Origin: Pseudanabaena sp. FACHB-1998
Lineage (GTDB): Bacteria > Cyanobacteriota > Cyanobacteriia > Pseudanabaenales > Pseudanabaenaceae
Reading direction: 5' to 3'
Length of the DNA stretch: 64,000 nucleotides
Assembly: GCF_014696355.1 (NCBI RefSeq)
Contig: NZ_JACJQA010000043.1
Location: 16,221-80,220 of the forward strand
Shown piece by piece: positions 45,500 to 54,589 of the stretch. The translations under genes and the position numbers were made by a program. The notes below the pieces were generated by a model that was not told where the DNA came from, did not search any database, and worked only from the letters and a program-made list of their open reading frames with translations. Numbering within the stretch: position 1 is the stretch's first letter; every line of letters begins with the position of its first letter.

Positions 45500-46078
45500 A
45501 TGGCGCAAGTTTTTGGAGAATTCACAGAAGATTTTTCTAATAGAAGTGAGTTTTTAGTTCTCGGATTTTCGCCCTCCTCGTTACCTATCCAAATTCGTTG
45601 GAAAACTAACGGACTCTCAGCAGACTTCCTAGGAGATTATGTTCGCAATTTTTTCCCGGGAGATACCACGGCGGACATAAATAAACAAACCGAAGTAAGA
45701 CATGCCGTCGGTTTCATTGCCAATGAGTTATTAGAAAATGCAATGAAATATAGCGATGAAAGCGCCAGTCAACCCGTGAACCTAGAAGTACATTTATTTC
45801 GCGATCGCCTCATCTTTTTATCTAAAAACAGTGTACGTCCTAAATCTATCGATCAGTTTCAAGCCTACTTACAAGAAATTATTTCTGGGGATGTCAGTGA
45901 AATGTACATCAACCAAATTGAGAAGAGCGTAGCTGAAGAAGATCATTCTCAGGGTTCAGGACTAGGATTTTTAACTATGATGATGGACTATGATGCATCC
46001 TTAGGATGGAAGTTTGAAGAAGCTCACAACAATGCGGATGTGACAATGGTAACTACAATGGTACAGTTACCTCTCTAG
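45500..46078 (+). CDS. GHKL-ATPase-like regulatory protein
   Basis: 192 residues. An N-box-like FIANELLENAMKYS (about 75-88) and a G2-like QGSGLGFLTMM (about 155) indicate a GHKL ATP-binding fold of the anti-sigma kinase (SpoIIAB/RsbW) kind, without a HisKA domain. It resembles a cyanobacterial family seen with STAS-like partners. The next gene, 39 bp downstream, encodes such a partner, so they may form a partner-switching pair. Target unknown. ATG start. Confidence 0.72.
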   Translation: MAQVFGEFTEDFSNRSEFLVLGFSPSSLPIQIRWKTNGLSADFLGDYVRNFFPGDTTADINKQTEVRHAVGFIANELLENAMKYSDESASQPVNLEVHLFRDRLIFLSKNSVRPKSIDQFQAYLQEIISGDVSEMYINQIEKSVAEEDHSQGSGLGFLTMMMDYDASLGWKFEEAHNNADVTMVTTMVQLPL

Positions 46079-46117
46079 TAAAAAATGGATCGAACTATTA
46101 TCAGGAGCATCTAAACA

Positions 46118-46462
46118 GTGGAAGTTAAAGGAGATGATTATCGGGTCTGGTATGACCAATTAGAGCAATGTATCTATTGCCAAGGATCTTTACGCTTGGC
46201 GGGAAGTGAGGAATATGCTCCCATTGTCCAATTATTAGAGCAAGTGATTGAAGGTTCACCAAAACAAATCACCTTAAACTTGGGTCAATTAGAATTCCTA
46301 AATAGTTCTGGAATTAATGTTTTGTCTAAATTTGTAATTAAAGTCCGTCAAAAAGAAACTATTAGCATTACTGTAAAAGGAGCAGACAATATTCCTTGGC
46401 AGGGAAAGTCTTTAAAAAATCTACAACGCTTAATGCCTTCCCTAAAATTAGAATGGAATTAA
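46118..46462 (+). CDS. STAS-like antagonist protein
   Basis: 114 residues. The pattern beta-alpha-beta with ITLNLGQLEFLNSSGINVLSK fits an anti-sigma-factor antagonist (STAS) domain; the NSSGIN stretch is where the phosphorylatable Ser lies in SpoIIAA-type proteins. GTG start at 46118 with AGGAGC about 14 bases upstream. It is probably cotranscribed with the ATPase-like gene, which would be its kinase and binding partner. Confidence 0.75.
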   Translation: MEVKGDDYRVWYDQLEQCIYCQGSLRLAGSEEYAPIVQLLEQVIEGSPKQITLNLGQLEFLNSSGINVLSKFVIKVRQKETISITVKGADNIPWQGKSLKNLQRLMPSLKLEWN

Positions 46463-46512
46463 ATCCGAATAACAAAATCTTAATTTTATTTCTTTGAATT
46501 TTTATCGCTTAT

Positions 46513-47001
46513 TTATCCTTTAATTATTAAAAACTGCCGCAAGAACTTATTGCGAATACTTTCTAAAATTTTGTTAATCTCTGCGGGCGAGATGTGACCA
46601 CTCTCAACTTCACGTCCAACTACTTCAGAAAGGAAATTCAAAATCTGTTTAGGTAGTATGAGAGTCAAACCATTTTTAACATGCAATTCTAGTTTACGTA
46701 CCCCTATTACTAAAGGGTAGATCCGATATTGATTTAGTCCATCAATTATTTGCCCCCCATGATCGAAATAGCTTAGTTGCACAAAGCGATCGCTAGGTGG
46801 TTGATTCATATAACCTTCAAGCTCTAGCTTGATAACATCCGCCAGATCTGTCAATTTATGATCTTTGGCAAAGCTTAAACCTTGCTCTAATGCTTTGGTT
46901 AGAGGCTGGATGTTACATACTTCCTCTATTTCTAGCCGCATTTCCAAAGAGGCGAGAATATCGTCAATACTCAAGGCAGTGCAAGATTCGGGAACTGACA
47001 T
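46513..47001 (-). CDS. Unknown 162-residue protein
   Basis: Not recognised with confidence. The N-terminal half is helical (LEQGLSFAKDHKLTDLADVI, then KLELEGYMNQPPSD), which faintly recalls the AbiTii/abortive-infection helical domain; the second half is alpha/beta. No catalytic motif, signal peptide or membrane span. ATG start. It is divergent from the CobW gene with 64 bp between. Confidence 0.7.
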   Translation of the reverse strand: MSVPESCTALSIDDILASLEMRLEIEEVCNIQPLTKALEQGLSFAKDHKLTDLADVIKLELEGYMNQPPSDRFVQLSYFDHGGQIIDGLNQYRIYPLVIGVRKLELHVKNGLTLILPKQILNFLSEVVGREVESGHISPAEINKILESIRNKFLRQFLIIKG

Positions 47002-47065
47002 GATAATCTACAGAGCGCAATCGCGACTGTTAAAATGAAGGTTAATTTATTTTTGCATAAAGTCC

Positions 47066-48187
47066 ATGCTCACTTCCGATCGCAGTGTTACAGAAGCAAT
47101 TACACAGGACAATCAGGACATTATTGATGTGGACGTACCCAAGCGGGGTATGCCAGTTACGATCATCACAGGCTTTTTAGGCAGTGGCAAGACCACTTTG
47201 CTAAATCACATTTTGCAAAACCAGCAGGATTTAAAGGTTGCGGTTTTAGTAAATGAGTTTGGCGATATCAATATTGATAGTCAGTTATTGATATCAGTTG
47301 ATGAAAATATGATGGAACTAAGCAATGGGTGTATTTGCTGCACCATTAACGATGGCTTGGTCGATGCGGTTTATAGCGTTTTAGAAAGAGGCGATCGCAT
47401 TGATTATATGATTGTGGAAACTACAGGGGTTGCCGATCCTTTACCGATCGCTTTAACTTTTTTAGGCACTGAGTTACAGCATCTCACCAGATTAGATTCG
47501 ATTTTGACAGTTGTGGATTCTGAAGCCTTTAACTCTGAGCATTTTCAAAGTGATGCAGCCTTCGCCCAAATCATGTATGGCGATATTATCATTCTTAATA
47601 AGACTGATTTGGTAGCTGATGAAAAGCTCCAAGAGCTAGAAGCTTATATCAATAAGACGAAAACTAAGGCAAGAATTTTGCGATCGCAGATGGGCATCGT
47701 GCCATTGCCGCTAGTTTTGGATGTAAAGATTGACCAATCAGCGATCGCCTCGACGCAACAGGCTAGCCATGAGTCCAACGATCATAGCCATCACGATCAC
47801 GCCCATCATGATCATCGCAACACTCATACCCATGAACATTGCCACGATCCCGAGTGTAATCACGAGCATCATCACCACGAGCATCACCATTCCGATCACC
47901 TAGAAAACGATGGTTTTATTTCAATCTCCTTTCAAAGCGATCGCCCCTTTAATCTCGACAAGTTTCAAAACTTTCTGGATAAAAAATTGCCTGTAGATGT
48001 ATTTCGCGCCAAAGGCATTTTAAACTTTGCCAATATTGACAATCGCTATGTATTTCAGCTTAGCGGCAAACGCTATGAACTCAAAACCGATGATCGTAGT
48101 AAATCCATCAATAACCAGCTAGTGATCATTGGACGCAATTTACACCGTGAAGAACTACTAGCAGATCTCGGAAGTTGCCTCGTCTAA
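47066..48187 (+). CDS. CobW/COG0523 GTPase metallochaperone
   Basis: 373 residues. G domain with Walker A GFLGSGKTT (about 36-44), the metal-binding CxCC motif GCICC (Cys89, Cys91, Cys92), NKTD for guanine, and a C-terminal CobW domain. A His-rich linker (about 235-280, with a CHDPEC element) separates the domains, as in zinc-homeostasis members; it probably binds Zn or Ni. The metal client is unknown. ATG start. No Zur box was found in the short upstream region. Confidence 0.92.
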   Translation: MLTSDRSVTEAITQDNQDIIDVDVPKRGMPVTIITGFLGSGKTTLLNHILQNQQDLKVAVLVNEFGDINIDSQLLISVDENMMELSNGCICCTINDGLVDAVYSVLERGDRIDYMIVETTGVADPLPIALTFLGTELQHLTRLDSILTVVDSEAFNSEHFQSDAAFAQIMYGDIIILNKTDLVADEKLQELEAYINKTKTKARILRSQMGIVPLPLVLDVKIDQSAIASTQQASHESNDHSHHDHAHHDHRNTHTHEHCHDPECNHEHHHHEHHHSDHLENDGFISISFQSDRPFNLDKFQNFLDKKLPVDVFRAKGILNFANIDNRYVFQLSGKRYELKTDDRSKSINNQLVIIGRNLHREELLADLGSCLV

Positions 48188-48215
48188 TTAAGTTCTTATC
48201 ATCAGAGGTCAAGTT

Positions 48216-48296
48216 ATGCTTGCTGAACGAGAATATCAACGTGCTGAAGCATTAGCCGCAAAGTTACGCGAATTAGGAATTGAACCTAATCTATAA
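48216..48296 (+). pseudogene. Remnant of a Uma2-type C-terminus
   Basis: A 26-codon ORF starting MLAEREYQRAEALAAKLREL and ending in GIEPNL then TAA. The sequence matches the charged helical tail typical of Uma2/DUF820 family proteins of cyanobacteria, without the nuclease-like body. Probably the surviving end of a deleted gene. Its stop codon lies at the edge of the next hairpin. Confidence 0.5.
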
Positions 48297-48332
48297 AAAA
48301 GGGGCAGCACTTAGTGCTGCCCCTTTTTTTAT
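48293..48332 (+). terminator. Hairpin with T-tract, TTA loop
   Basis: AAAAAAGGGGCAGCAC and complement around TTA, with T7. It includes the TAA of the Uma2 remnant and probably ends the cobW-type transcript. Confidence 0.8.
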
Positions 48333-48377
48333 ACCAACTGGCAAAAGTGGCTATACCATTTTTAGTTTTGGTGTGAT

Positions 48378-48695
48378 TTATAAGTAATGCTCTAGGCGAT
48401 CGCACAGGGGATCAGCTTGAATAACCCCTTCCACCCGATCGACAGGTTCGCCGTCTTTAAATAAAACTAAAGTTGGTAGAGCATAGACTTTATATTGAGA
48501 GGCAAGATCGGGATAGTTATCAGTATTGATCTTCACAATTTGTACTTTATCTTTCATTGTGTCACTCACCCTATCCAAAATCCCCGTCATCAATTGACAA
48601 GGACCACACCAAGGCGCATAAAAATCTACCAAAACAGGTGTTGCTGAACTTGCTAATAATTCATCAAAACTACCAAATTGCTTTTTGACTGACAT
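48378..48695 (-). CDS. Thioredoxin
   Basis: 105 residues with the active site WCGPC (Cys30, Cys33) and cis-Pro in ALPTLVLF. A general disulfide reductase of the cytosol; as a cyanobacterial protein it is likely reduced by FTR or NTR. It may be m-, x- or y-type, which cannot be told by eye. ATG start. It converges on the CobW gene. Confidence 0.94.
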   Translation of the reverse strand: MSVKKQFGSFDELLASSATPVLVDFYAPWCGPCQLMTGILDRVSDTMKDKVQIVKINTDNYPDLASQYKVYALPTLVLFKDGEPVDRVEGVIQADPLCDRLEHYL

Positions 48696-48885
48696 AGAGG
48701 CGATCGCTCCCTTAAAAACTCAATTCTATAGTACTTGCCCAAAAATTAGGGATGACTCTGTTATACGCACATCACTTTTTGTTAGAAAGTGCTTCGCGCT
48801 TTCTGAAAACCCTATATTTATATTTCTTTGTCTTAAATGTTACATCTCTAGGCTAGAATGATCACTGGCTATTACTCAATCCGCA

Positions 48886-49446
48886 ATGATCTCTAGTAAC
48901 GATTTTCGACCCGGCGTAACAATTGAACTCGATGGCGAAGTCTGGCGTGTAGTTGAATTCTTACACGTAAAGCCTGGTAAAGGTTCAGCTTTTGTCCGCA
49001 CCACGCTAAAAAGCGCCATGACAGGTAAAAACCTAGAAAGAACCTTCAGAGCTGGGGAAATGGTTCCTCAAGCGGTTCTCGAAAAAAGCTCCATGCAGCA
49101 CACCTATAAAGACGGTGAAGATTATGTCTTTATGGATATGCAAAGCTATGAAGAAGCGACATTGACCTCCGCCCAGATTGGCAGCCGTGTCAAATACATC
49201 AAAGAAGGCATGGAAGTTAACGTTGTTCGATGGGGCGAGAGAGTCATTGAAGTAGAGTTGGCAAACACAGTCGTACTTGAAGTTATTGAAACCGACCCCG
49301 GCTTGAAAGGCGATACAGCTACGGGTGGCAGTAAGTCCGCCAAGGTAGAGACTGGTGCGTCGATCAACGTTCCTCTATTTGTGAATATTGGCGATCGCAT
49401 CAAAATTGATACTCGTGAAGACACGTATTTGGGGCGTGAAAATTAG
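48886..49446 (+). CDS. efp: Elongation factor P
   Basis: Relieves ribosome stalling at polyproline stretches. 186 residues in three beta domains: a KOW-like first, then two OB-like. The tip loop VKPGKGSAF carries Lys32, the residue that is modified in some bacteria. C-terminal [13 protein letters not shown] is typical. ATG start. Its TAG stop abuts the GTG of accB with no gap, an arrangement conserved in cyanobacteria as far as I recall. Confidence 0.97.
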   Translation: MISSNDFRPGVTIELDGEVWRVVEFLHVKPGKGSAFVRTTLKSAMTGKNLERTFRAGEMVPQAVLEKSSMQHTYKDGEDYVFMDMQSYEEATLTSAQIGSRVKYIKEGMEVNVVRWGERVIEVELANTVVLEVIETDPGLKGDTATGGSKSAKVETGASINVPLFVNIGDRIKIDTREDTYLGREN

Positions 49447-49938
49447 GTGGAATTTAGCTTAGAGCAATTACGTGAACTAGTCACGATTCTGAACAAGACG
49501 GATATCACCGAACTTACTCTAGAATCAGGCGATTTGCGTCTGAGTATCCGTAAAAGTGAAACCAAAATTGCGCCTACGGTAGCTTTAGCTGCTCCTGTTC
49601 CGATGGTTTCTGCACCAATTCCAACCGCGATCGATCCAGTATCTAGCGCACCTGCTACCCATACAACCACGATTGCCGATGCGCTTCCTGCTAAGAAGTT
49701 AATCGAAATCACCTCACCCATGGTAGGCACGTTCTATCGCTCTCCCGCGCCCGATGAACCTCCATTTGTAGAAATCGGTGACACCATTAAAAAAGGTAAT
49801 ACTGTCTGTATTATCGAAGCAATGAAACTGATGAATGAGATTGAAACGGAAGCGGCTGGAAGGATTGTCGAAATTTTAGTAGACAATACTCAACCAGTGG
49901 AATATGGACAAGTATTAATGCGCGTAGAAGCGATTTAA
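49447..49938 (+). CDS. accB: Biotin carboxyl carrier protein of acetyl-CoA carboxylase
   Basis: Carries biotin between the biotin carboxylase and carboxyltransferase in fatty-acid synthesis. 163 residues: an N-terminal helical segment, a Pro/Ala-rich linker (about 45-80) and a biotinyl domain with EAMKLMNEI, biotinylated at Lys127. Start GTG, right after the efp stop. Its own TAA stop is the first element of a perfect 26-bp palindrome. Confidence 0.96.
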   Translation: MEFSLEQLRELVTILNKTDITELTLESGDLRLSIRKSETKIAPTVALAAPVPMVSAPIPTAIDPVSSAPATHTTTIADALPAKKLIEITSPMVGTFYRSPAPDEPPFVEIGDTIKKGNTVCIIEAMKLMNEIETEAAGRIVEILVDNTQPVEYGQVLMRVEAI

Positions 49939-49990
49939 TTCCTATAAATAGAAAGGGGCGCTTTGCGCCCCTTTCTATTTATAGGAATTA
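49936..49990 (+). terminator. Perfect 26-bp hairpin including the accB stop
   Basis: The left arm starts TAATTCCTATAAATAG with the TAA stop of accB, core GGGGCGC-TTT-GCGCCCC, and the exact complement follows. Confidence 0.85.
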
Positions 49991-50116
49991 ACCAAAAGAT
50001 TTTTTTGCAACATCTATTCCTTTGTGCAATTCAATACGCAACCTAAGAGGGGTGTAAAGTTTTATTAACTATTGTTAAGCTGTCTTCAGCAAACAAATAC
50101 ATCGGAAATTGCAACT

Positions 50117-50353
50117 ATGGAAACAAAGTTTGACTTTAGCAGTAATAACCTCTTTACCCCGATCGCTTTTCGTGAAGACTTTAATCAATTTGCTCGCCTT
50201 AGCGAAAACCAAGCTTGGTCATTATTTTTTACTGCTAGCCGCGAAGATTCTGCGCTGGGTTTCAATCGCACAGCAGGTAGATTTTGGACAGGGCTAGTTG
50301 TGGCAACTGTGGTAGAAGCAGTTCTCGGCGTTATAATTTTCCAAAGCTTCTAA
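50117..50353 (+). CDS. Small single-span membrane protein, unknown
   Basis: 78 residues from ATG 50117; the frame runs 15 codons further upstream, without a good start. The N-terminal 55 residues are soluble and charged (FREDFNQFARLSENQAW, FTASREDSALGFNRTAGRF), followed by one membrane helix (TGLVVATVVEAVLGVIIF). The Arg/Glu/Asn pattern before the helix faintly recalls small light-harvesting-like proteins, but the chlorophyll-binding ELxNGRxAM motif is missing. I do not name it. Confidence 0.65.
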   Translation: METKFDFSSNNLFTPIAFREDFNQFARLSENQAWSLFFTASREDSALGFNRTAGRFWTGLVVATVVEAVLGVIIFQSF

Positions 50354-50361
50354 AGAACAAA

Positions 50362-50480
50362 AATATAGCTGTTGTCACTTGCATTAGGACAAACCAAAAC
50401 CCAAGAAGTGAGTGGTGGCGCGATGCGCCGCCACTCACTTCTTGGGTTTTGTATCCTAACAAAACTGGCTATAGCTATAA
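50362..50480. mobile_element. Composite palindromic repeat B, about 119 bp
   Basis: Ends ATATAGCT and GGCTATAGCTATA. Conserved inner flanks (CACTTGCATTAGGACAAAC, then CAAAACCC) enclose a 27-bp hairpin at 50395-50451 with GAT loop and one mismatch. The same flanks in the same order occur inverted at 63791-63911, around different hairpin arms. Confidence 0.65.
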
Positions 50481-50580
50481 TTGCTGCTAAGAAGGGGTAA
50501 TTTATCAAAAAGCAGAATCACTTAGGCGGACTAAATTTGCCTAAGTAATTCTGCTTTTTGGCGGTAAGTATTTTTGTTTT

Positions 50581-51111
50581 TTAGGCTCCTCGTACATTTT
50601 TAAGTAGCCAATTAAACTTCGCTTCTGCTAATTCCAAATTGCTGAGCATCGATTGACCAAAACCTTCGAGATGTGAATCAGCAACATCGTATCCGTAACC
50701 AAGGCGACTTACAGTACCGCGCAAGCGATCGGACAAACAAAGGCAAATAGCTCTGTAAAATCTGGAAGAGAAATTAATATCTTGTTGTAGTTTGGCTAAA
50801 AGTTGAACTCTGGGTATCGATAAAACGACTGACTCTTCTAGCGATCGCACACTAGCAAGAGGCGCTCTCGTATCAATAAAAGACACTTCACCAACAATTT
50901 CTCCTACGGAAATTTTTGCAAGTTCTTTTTGATCCTGTGACTGGATGACAACGCTAAAAGATCCACTTACGACAATATATAAAGCCTCGCTAACTTGTCC
51001 TTCTCGAATTAACAAGCGATCGGGCTGAACTATCTCTTTTTTGCCTTTTTGGACAAGCCAATCAAGATCATTATTATTGAGTTCACTAAAGAAAAGTAAA
51101 ATCTTCTTCAC
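50581..51111 (-). CDS. Cyclic-nucleotide-binding-domain protein
   Basis: 176 residues with one cNMP-binding beta-roll (about 20-130: ALYIVVSGSFSVVI, then SVGEIVGEVSFIDTRAPLAS). The phosphate-binding cassette has Glu and Arg/Ala in roughly the right places, so a ligand is possible. There is no helix-turn-helix, so it is not a Crp-type transcription factor; the C-terminal 40 residues are helical. GTG start. Function unknown, perhaps a regulatory subunit. Confidence 0.85.
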   Translation of the reverse strand: MKKILLFFSELNNNDLDWLVQKGKKEIVQPDRLLIREGQVSEALYIVVSGSFSVVIQSQDQKELAKISVGEIVGEVSFIDTRAPLASVRSLEESVVLSIPRVQLLAKLQQDINFSSRFYRAICLCLSDRLRGTVSRLGYGYDVADSHLEGFGQSMLSNLELAEAKFNWLLKNVRGA

Positions 51112-51417
51112 ATTTAACCTCTGTTAACTGGACAACAAGTAAGAAGACATATTCTTGCAGACTATTTTACGAAAAAGATAAATATAGTCAAAAAATTTAA
51201 GAAACAGTTAGTAACATCACAGCTAAAAATAGCGTAGCCATTTTTATAAGCGTTACAGAGCTTTGCGCTTTCTTAAAACCCAGATAAATCTTAAAAAAGC
51301 TTGCGAAGCAAGCTTTTTTAAGATTTATCTGTACTACACAAAGCCTAAACAGACGTTATACGTTATCTAGAGAATAATTTAGCTATGGGTGGTTAGTCGC
51401 CCATAACTAATTATTCT
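51112..51417. other. 306-bp spacer with two inverted repeats
   Basis: Between the 3' end of pgi and the 5' end of the cNMP gene (both minus). Besides the hairpins at 51281 and 51371 it holds an inverted copy of flanking module A at 51251-51281. No ORF. Confidence 0.7.
51281..51331. repeat. Perfect 24-bp hairpin, GAA loop
   Basis: CAGATAAATCTTAAAAAAGC plus TTGC and complement around GAA. The same CAGATAAAT beginning occurs at 53122 with otherwise different arms. Confidence 0.85.
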
Positions 51418-51420
51418 CTA
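51368..51420. repeat. Imperfect inverted repeat including the pgi stop
   Basis: About 21-bp arms with one mismatch and one single-base indel, around a 10-base centre. The right arm ends in CTA, the complement of the TAG stop of pgi. Confidence 0.65.
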
Positions 51421-53010
51421 GGCAGGGAGTAACATCATTTTGAGGGTAGCAGGCTTAGATAGTTCACCTTCTAGCAAGATTTTGCCATTAGCATGAAGAT
51501 GTCTAGCAATGTGATAAATAGCCTCAATTTCATCGAGTGAATTTAACTTGACCGCCACTTCTTCTAGAGATAAAGAAACGGTGGAAGCTTTCAATGCATC
51601 CATAAGCTGCTTTTGTAAAGCTAAAACCTTTGCTCCCGCTTTTTTGCCAGCTTCAACTCCCGGTTGGTGGTAAGCATTAATATTCACCAAGGAAGCATAG
51701 AAACTTACGGCGCGTTCATAAAGGGCAATCAAAGCGCCAACCGTACTTTCCGAAACGCAAGGAATAGTTACAGTTATGGAATCTCTGCCATTTTCGTAGA
51801 GAGCGCTCCGAGTACCTTGGAGAAATCCTAATAGATAATCACCTGTCACCACCCCTTCTTCTATTTCGGGATGAGGTTTCTGCGAATCCTGTAGCACTTC
51901 GATAAAAGTAGCAAAAAAGTTTGGCACACCTTCACGGAGTTGCTGCACATAGGCATGTTGGTCAGTGGAGCCTTTGTTACCATAGACCGCAATCCCTTGA
52001 TAGACGAAATTACCATCGAGATCCTGTTCTTTGCCGAGGGATTCCATCACTAACTGTTGCAAGTAGCGGCTGAATAGCAACAGACGATCTTTATAGGGCA
52101 GGATTACCATATCCTTTTCCCCCTTGCCATTACCAGCGAAGTGCCACGCCATAGCTAAGAGGGCGGCAGGATTTTGGCGAATATCTTCGATGCGAGTAGC
52201 GGCATCCATGATGCTTGCACCTTGGAGCATGGCGCGAATGTCGATGCCTTGTAGCGCCGCAGGTAATAGCCCTACTGCTGACAATTCTGAGGTTCGACCA
52301 CCAATCCAATCGTACATTGGAAAAGTATCGAGCCAGTTTTTGCCGATCGCATATTTCTCTAGAGCGCTACCAACGCCTGTGATGGCGATCGCCTGTTGAG
52401 CAAAGTTTAAGCCAGCTTGCTGAAAAGCAAACTCAACCTCTTTCATGGCATTAGCTGCTTCAGGCGTACCACCAGATTTAGAGATCACTAATACTAGAGT
52501 GGTTTTGAGGCGATCGCCTAAGAGGTCAAGCACCAGATCGATACCGTCGGGATCGGAGTTATCGATAAAGCTAATTTTGAGGGGGACATCAGCTTTAGAA
52601 AAACATTGAGCGACAAACTGTGGACCTAAGGCTGATCCTCCAATCCCAATTGACAAAATATCCGTAAATTTGCCCCCTACAGGAGGACTAATAATTCCAG
52701 CATGAACCTTTTGGGTAAAAACTTCGATACGGTCAAGAGTTTTGGTAATGTCGTCAGCTAATTCTTTATGCGGAGCAAGCTCTGGTGTTCTTAGCCAGTA
52801 ATGCCCCACCATGCGTTGCTCGTCGGGATTGGCGATCGCACCTGACTCCAGAGCTTTCATATCTTCAAAAGCTTTAACAAACTTGGGTTGCATCTGTGTC
52901 ACAAAGTCAGGCGTAAACCTCATGCGACTGATATCTATATAAAGCCCTAAGTCTGAATGGTAGTACAGCCAGTCTTGATACCGTTGCCATAACTCCACAG
53001 CCGAATTCAT
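51418..53010 (-). CDS. pgi: Glucose-6-phosphate isomerase
   Basis: Interconverts glucose 6-phosphate and fructose 6-phosphate, linking glycolysis, the Calvin cycle and glycogen. 530 residues. [24 protein letters not shown] (phosphate binding), [16 protein letters not shown] and [15 protein letters not shown] are intact, including the catalytic Glu and His regions. ATG start. Monocistronic, with a 333-bp upstream gap to lrtA, which is divergent. Confidence 0.97.
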   Translation of the reverse strand: MNSAVELWQRYQDWLYYHSDLGLYIDISRMRFTPDFVTQMQPKFVKAFEDMKALESGAIANPDEQRMVGHYWLRTPELAPHKELADDITKTLDRIEVFTQKVHAGIISPPVGGKFTDILSIGIGGSALGPQFVAQCFSKADVPLKISFIDNSDPDGIDLVLDLLGDRLKTTLVLVISKSGGTPEAANAMKEVEFAFQQAGLNFAQQAIAITGVGSALEKYAIGKNWLDTFPMYDWIGGRTSELSAVGLLPAALQGIDIRAMLQGASIMDAATRIEDIRQNPAALLAMAWHFAGNGKGEKDMVILPYKDRLLLFSRYLQQLVMESLGKEQDLDGNFVYQGIAVYGNKGSTDQHAYVQQLREGVPNFFATFIEVLQDSQKPHPEIEEGVVTGDYLLGFLQGTRSALYENGRDSITVTIPCVSESTVGALIALYERAVSFYASLVNINAYHQPGVEAGKKAGAKVLALQKQLMDALKASTVSLSLEEVAVKLNSLDEIEAIYHIARHLHANGKILLEGELSKPATLKMMLLPA

Positions 53011-53370
53011 ACGAACCTCACATGCTTAAAACAGACGATGCATAATGCCAATCGTAAGCGATAAGTAGCGATCTTGTTTGATCTTATTCATACATACCGC
53101 CTATTTAGATTTTGGGGATTACAGATAAATTTTCAAAAAGCTTACTTCGCAAGCTTTTTGAAAATTTATCTGGGCTTTAAGAAAGCGTAAAGCGCTATAA
53201 CTTTAAGCCAACGTTAAGAAGTACATCGAACCTTGCTTCATGAGACCAGCAAAGTGTTATGGTGATTTCATAGCCAAATCAGCTATTTAGCGCAATGGGG
53301 TAATAAAAATCGAGATTGCGCCTTCCATATTTTCTTAGCTGGTTTGGAAGATAAAAGCGAGGTCATTGAG
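53011..53370. promoter_or_regulatory. pgi/lrtA divergent upstream region
   Basis: 360 bp with the hairpin at 53122-53172, flanking module A at 53172-53201, and about 170 bp before the lrtA ATG. lrtA mRNAs in other cyanobacteria have long leaders that control stability in the dark; a leader here would lie in 53200-53370, but I see no specific fold. Confidence 0.45.
53122..53172. repeat. 22-bp hairpin, 7-nt centre ACTTCGC
   Basis: CAGATAAATTTTCAAAAAGC plus TT and exact complement. It shares its outer nonamer with the hairpin at 51281. Confidence 0.8.
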
Positions 53371-53946
53371 ATGAAACTTGTAATTCAAGGCAAGAATATT
53401 GAAGTCACTGGAGCTATCCGCGAATATGTTGAACAAAAGATCGACAAAGCGGTTAGCCATTTCCAAACATTAACTACGGAGGTAGATGTTCATCTATCTG
53501 TAGCCCGTAATCCTCGCATCGCTTCAAGTCAATCTGCTGAAGTGACAGTCTATGCAAATGGAACGGTAATCCGCGCGGAGGAAAAGAGTGAGAATTTGTA
53601 TGCAAGTATCGACCTAGTCGCAGACAAAATTTCTCGCAAGTTGCGGAAATTTAAAGAGCGCAAGACTGATCGCGCAGCCGCTAAAACTAGCGTTGCTGTG
53701 GTTGAGCAACCTCCAGTCCCATTGCCTAATGGTAATCGGGTAGTTGAGTTGCCTAGTCAAGTGGTGCGAAATAAGTATTTCGCGATGCCTGCGATGTCTG
53801 TAGATGAGGCTCTTGAACATTTAGAGATGATCGATCATGACTTCTATGTTTTTCGCAATGCTGAAACGGGGGACATTAATGTTGTGTATGAACGCAATCA
53901 TGGTGGATATGGCGTAATCCAACCCCATGATGTCAAAAAACATTAA
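53371..53946 (+). CDS. hpf: Long-form ribosome hibernation-promoting factor (LrtA)
   Basis: About 191 residues. The N-terminal domain ([20 protein letters not shown], to about 105) binds the 30S decoding centre, and the C-terminal domain (about 135-190, [18 protein letters not shown]) drives 100S dimer formation, so this is the long form known as LrtA in cyanobacteria. ATG 53371 is preferred to the TTG at 53344 because it begins the conserved domain. Expected to be induced in the dark or under stress. Confidence 0.95.
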   Translation: MKLVIQGKNIEVTGAIREYVEQKIDKAVSHFQTLTTEVDVHLSVARNPRIASSQSAEVTVYANGTVIRAEEKSENLYASIDLVADKISRKLRKFKERKTDRAAAKTSVAVVEQPPVPLPNGNRVVELPSQVVRNKYFAMPAMSVDEALEHLEMIDHDFYVFRNAETGDINVVYERNHGGYGVIQPHDVKKH

Positions 53947-53952
53947 CAATAT

Positions 53953-53993
53953 CTAAAAAAGCAGGGGGCGCTAAGCGCCCCCTGCTTTTTTAG
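53953..53993 (+). terminator. Perfect 19-bp hairpin after hpf
   Basis: CTAAAAAAGCAGGGGGCGC and complement around TAA, ending TTTTTTAG. Confidence 0.85.
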
Positions 53994-53995
53994 CG

Positions 53996-54046
53996 CCAGA
54001 AATATTTTAAAAGTGCTGCTTAGCAGCACTTTTAAAATATTTCTGG
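53996..54046. repeat. Perfect 24-bp hairpin, TTA loop
   Basis: CCAGAAATATTTTAAAAGTG plus CTGC and complement around TTA. It directly follows the previous hairpin and is followed by a diverged module A (GAGCGCAAAGCGCTATG). Confidence 0.8.
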
Positions 54047-54179
54047 CTTTAGATTTGAGCGCAAAGCGCTATGTGTTTAAGCTATTAACAGAAATCTTGG
54101 CACTTTTTAGGCTGTATTTGTTACGCTAGAAGACTAGACTGAAGTTTAGTTAATTTTTTATTTTTATATTTAAGTAGAC

Positions 54180-54566
54180 ATGACTGTTAAGTACGGCGAA
54201 CAAGCGATCGCAGAAGCAACCCTCACTACCTTTCCCAATCCCAGAATTGGTAGAGATTATAGTATTCAAATAACCCTTCCTGAATACACCTGTAAATGTC
54301 CATTTTCTGGCTATCCCGACTTTGCCACAATTTATATCACCTACACCCCCAATCAAGTATTAGTCGAACTCAAAGCCATTAAGCTTTACATTAATAGTTA
54401 TCGCGATCGCTTTATTTCCCATGAGGAATCAGTCAATCAAATCCTTGATGACTTCGTTAAAGCAGGCGATCCTATTAGAATCAATGTCAAAGGTGACTTT
54501 ACCCCCCGTGGCAATGTCCATACTGTAGTCGAAGTAAACTACGTCAAACCTCAAGAAACAATTTAG
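54180..54566 (+). CDS. queF: NADPH-dependent 7-cyano-7-deazaguanine reductase
   Basis: Reduces preQ0 to preQ1 in queuosine synthesis. 128 residues, the short unimodular type. The catalytic Cys40 in CPFSGYPD and Asp47 are present, with the ELKAIKLYINSYRDR and HEES motifs that bind NADPH and substrate Glu. ATG start. It lies 23 bp before exbD; the link to transport genes is probably positional only. Confidence 0.95.
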   Translation: MTVKYGEQAIAEATLTTFPNPRIGRDYSIQITLPEYTCKCPFSGYPDFATIYITYTPNQVLVELKAIKLYINSYRDRFISHEESVNQILDDFVKAGDPIRINVKGDFTPRGNVHTVVEVNYVKPQETI

Positions 54567-54589
54567 TTCTTAATACGTCACGTCAATTT

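Noticed and set aside
46513..47001. Phage-defence (AbiTii-like) gene
   Set aside because: The similarity is limited to a generic helical stretch; no second defence gene is nearby, so I leave it unnamed.
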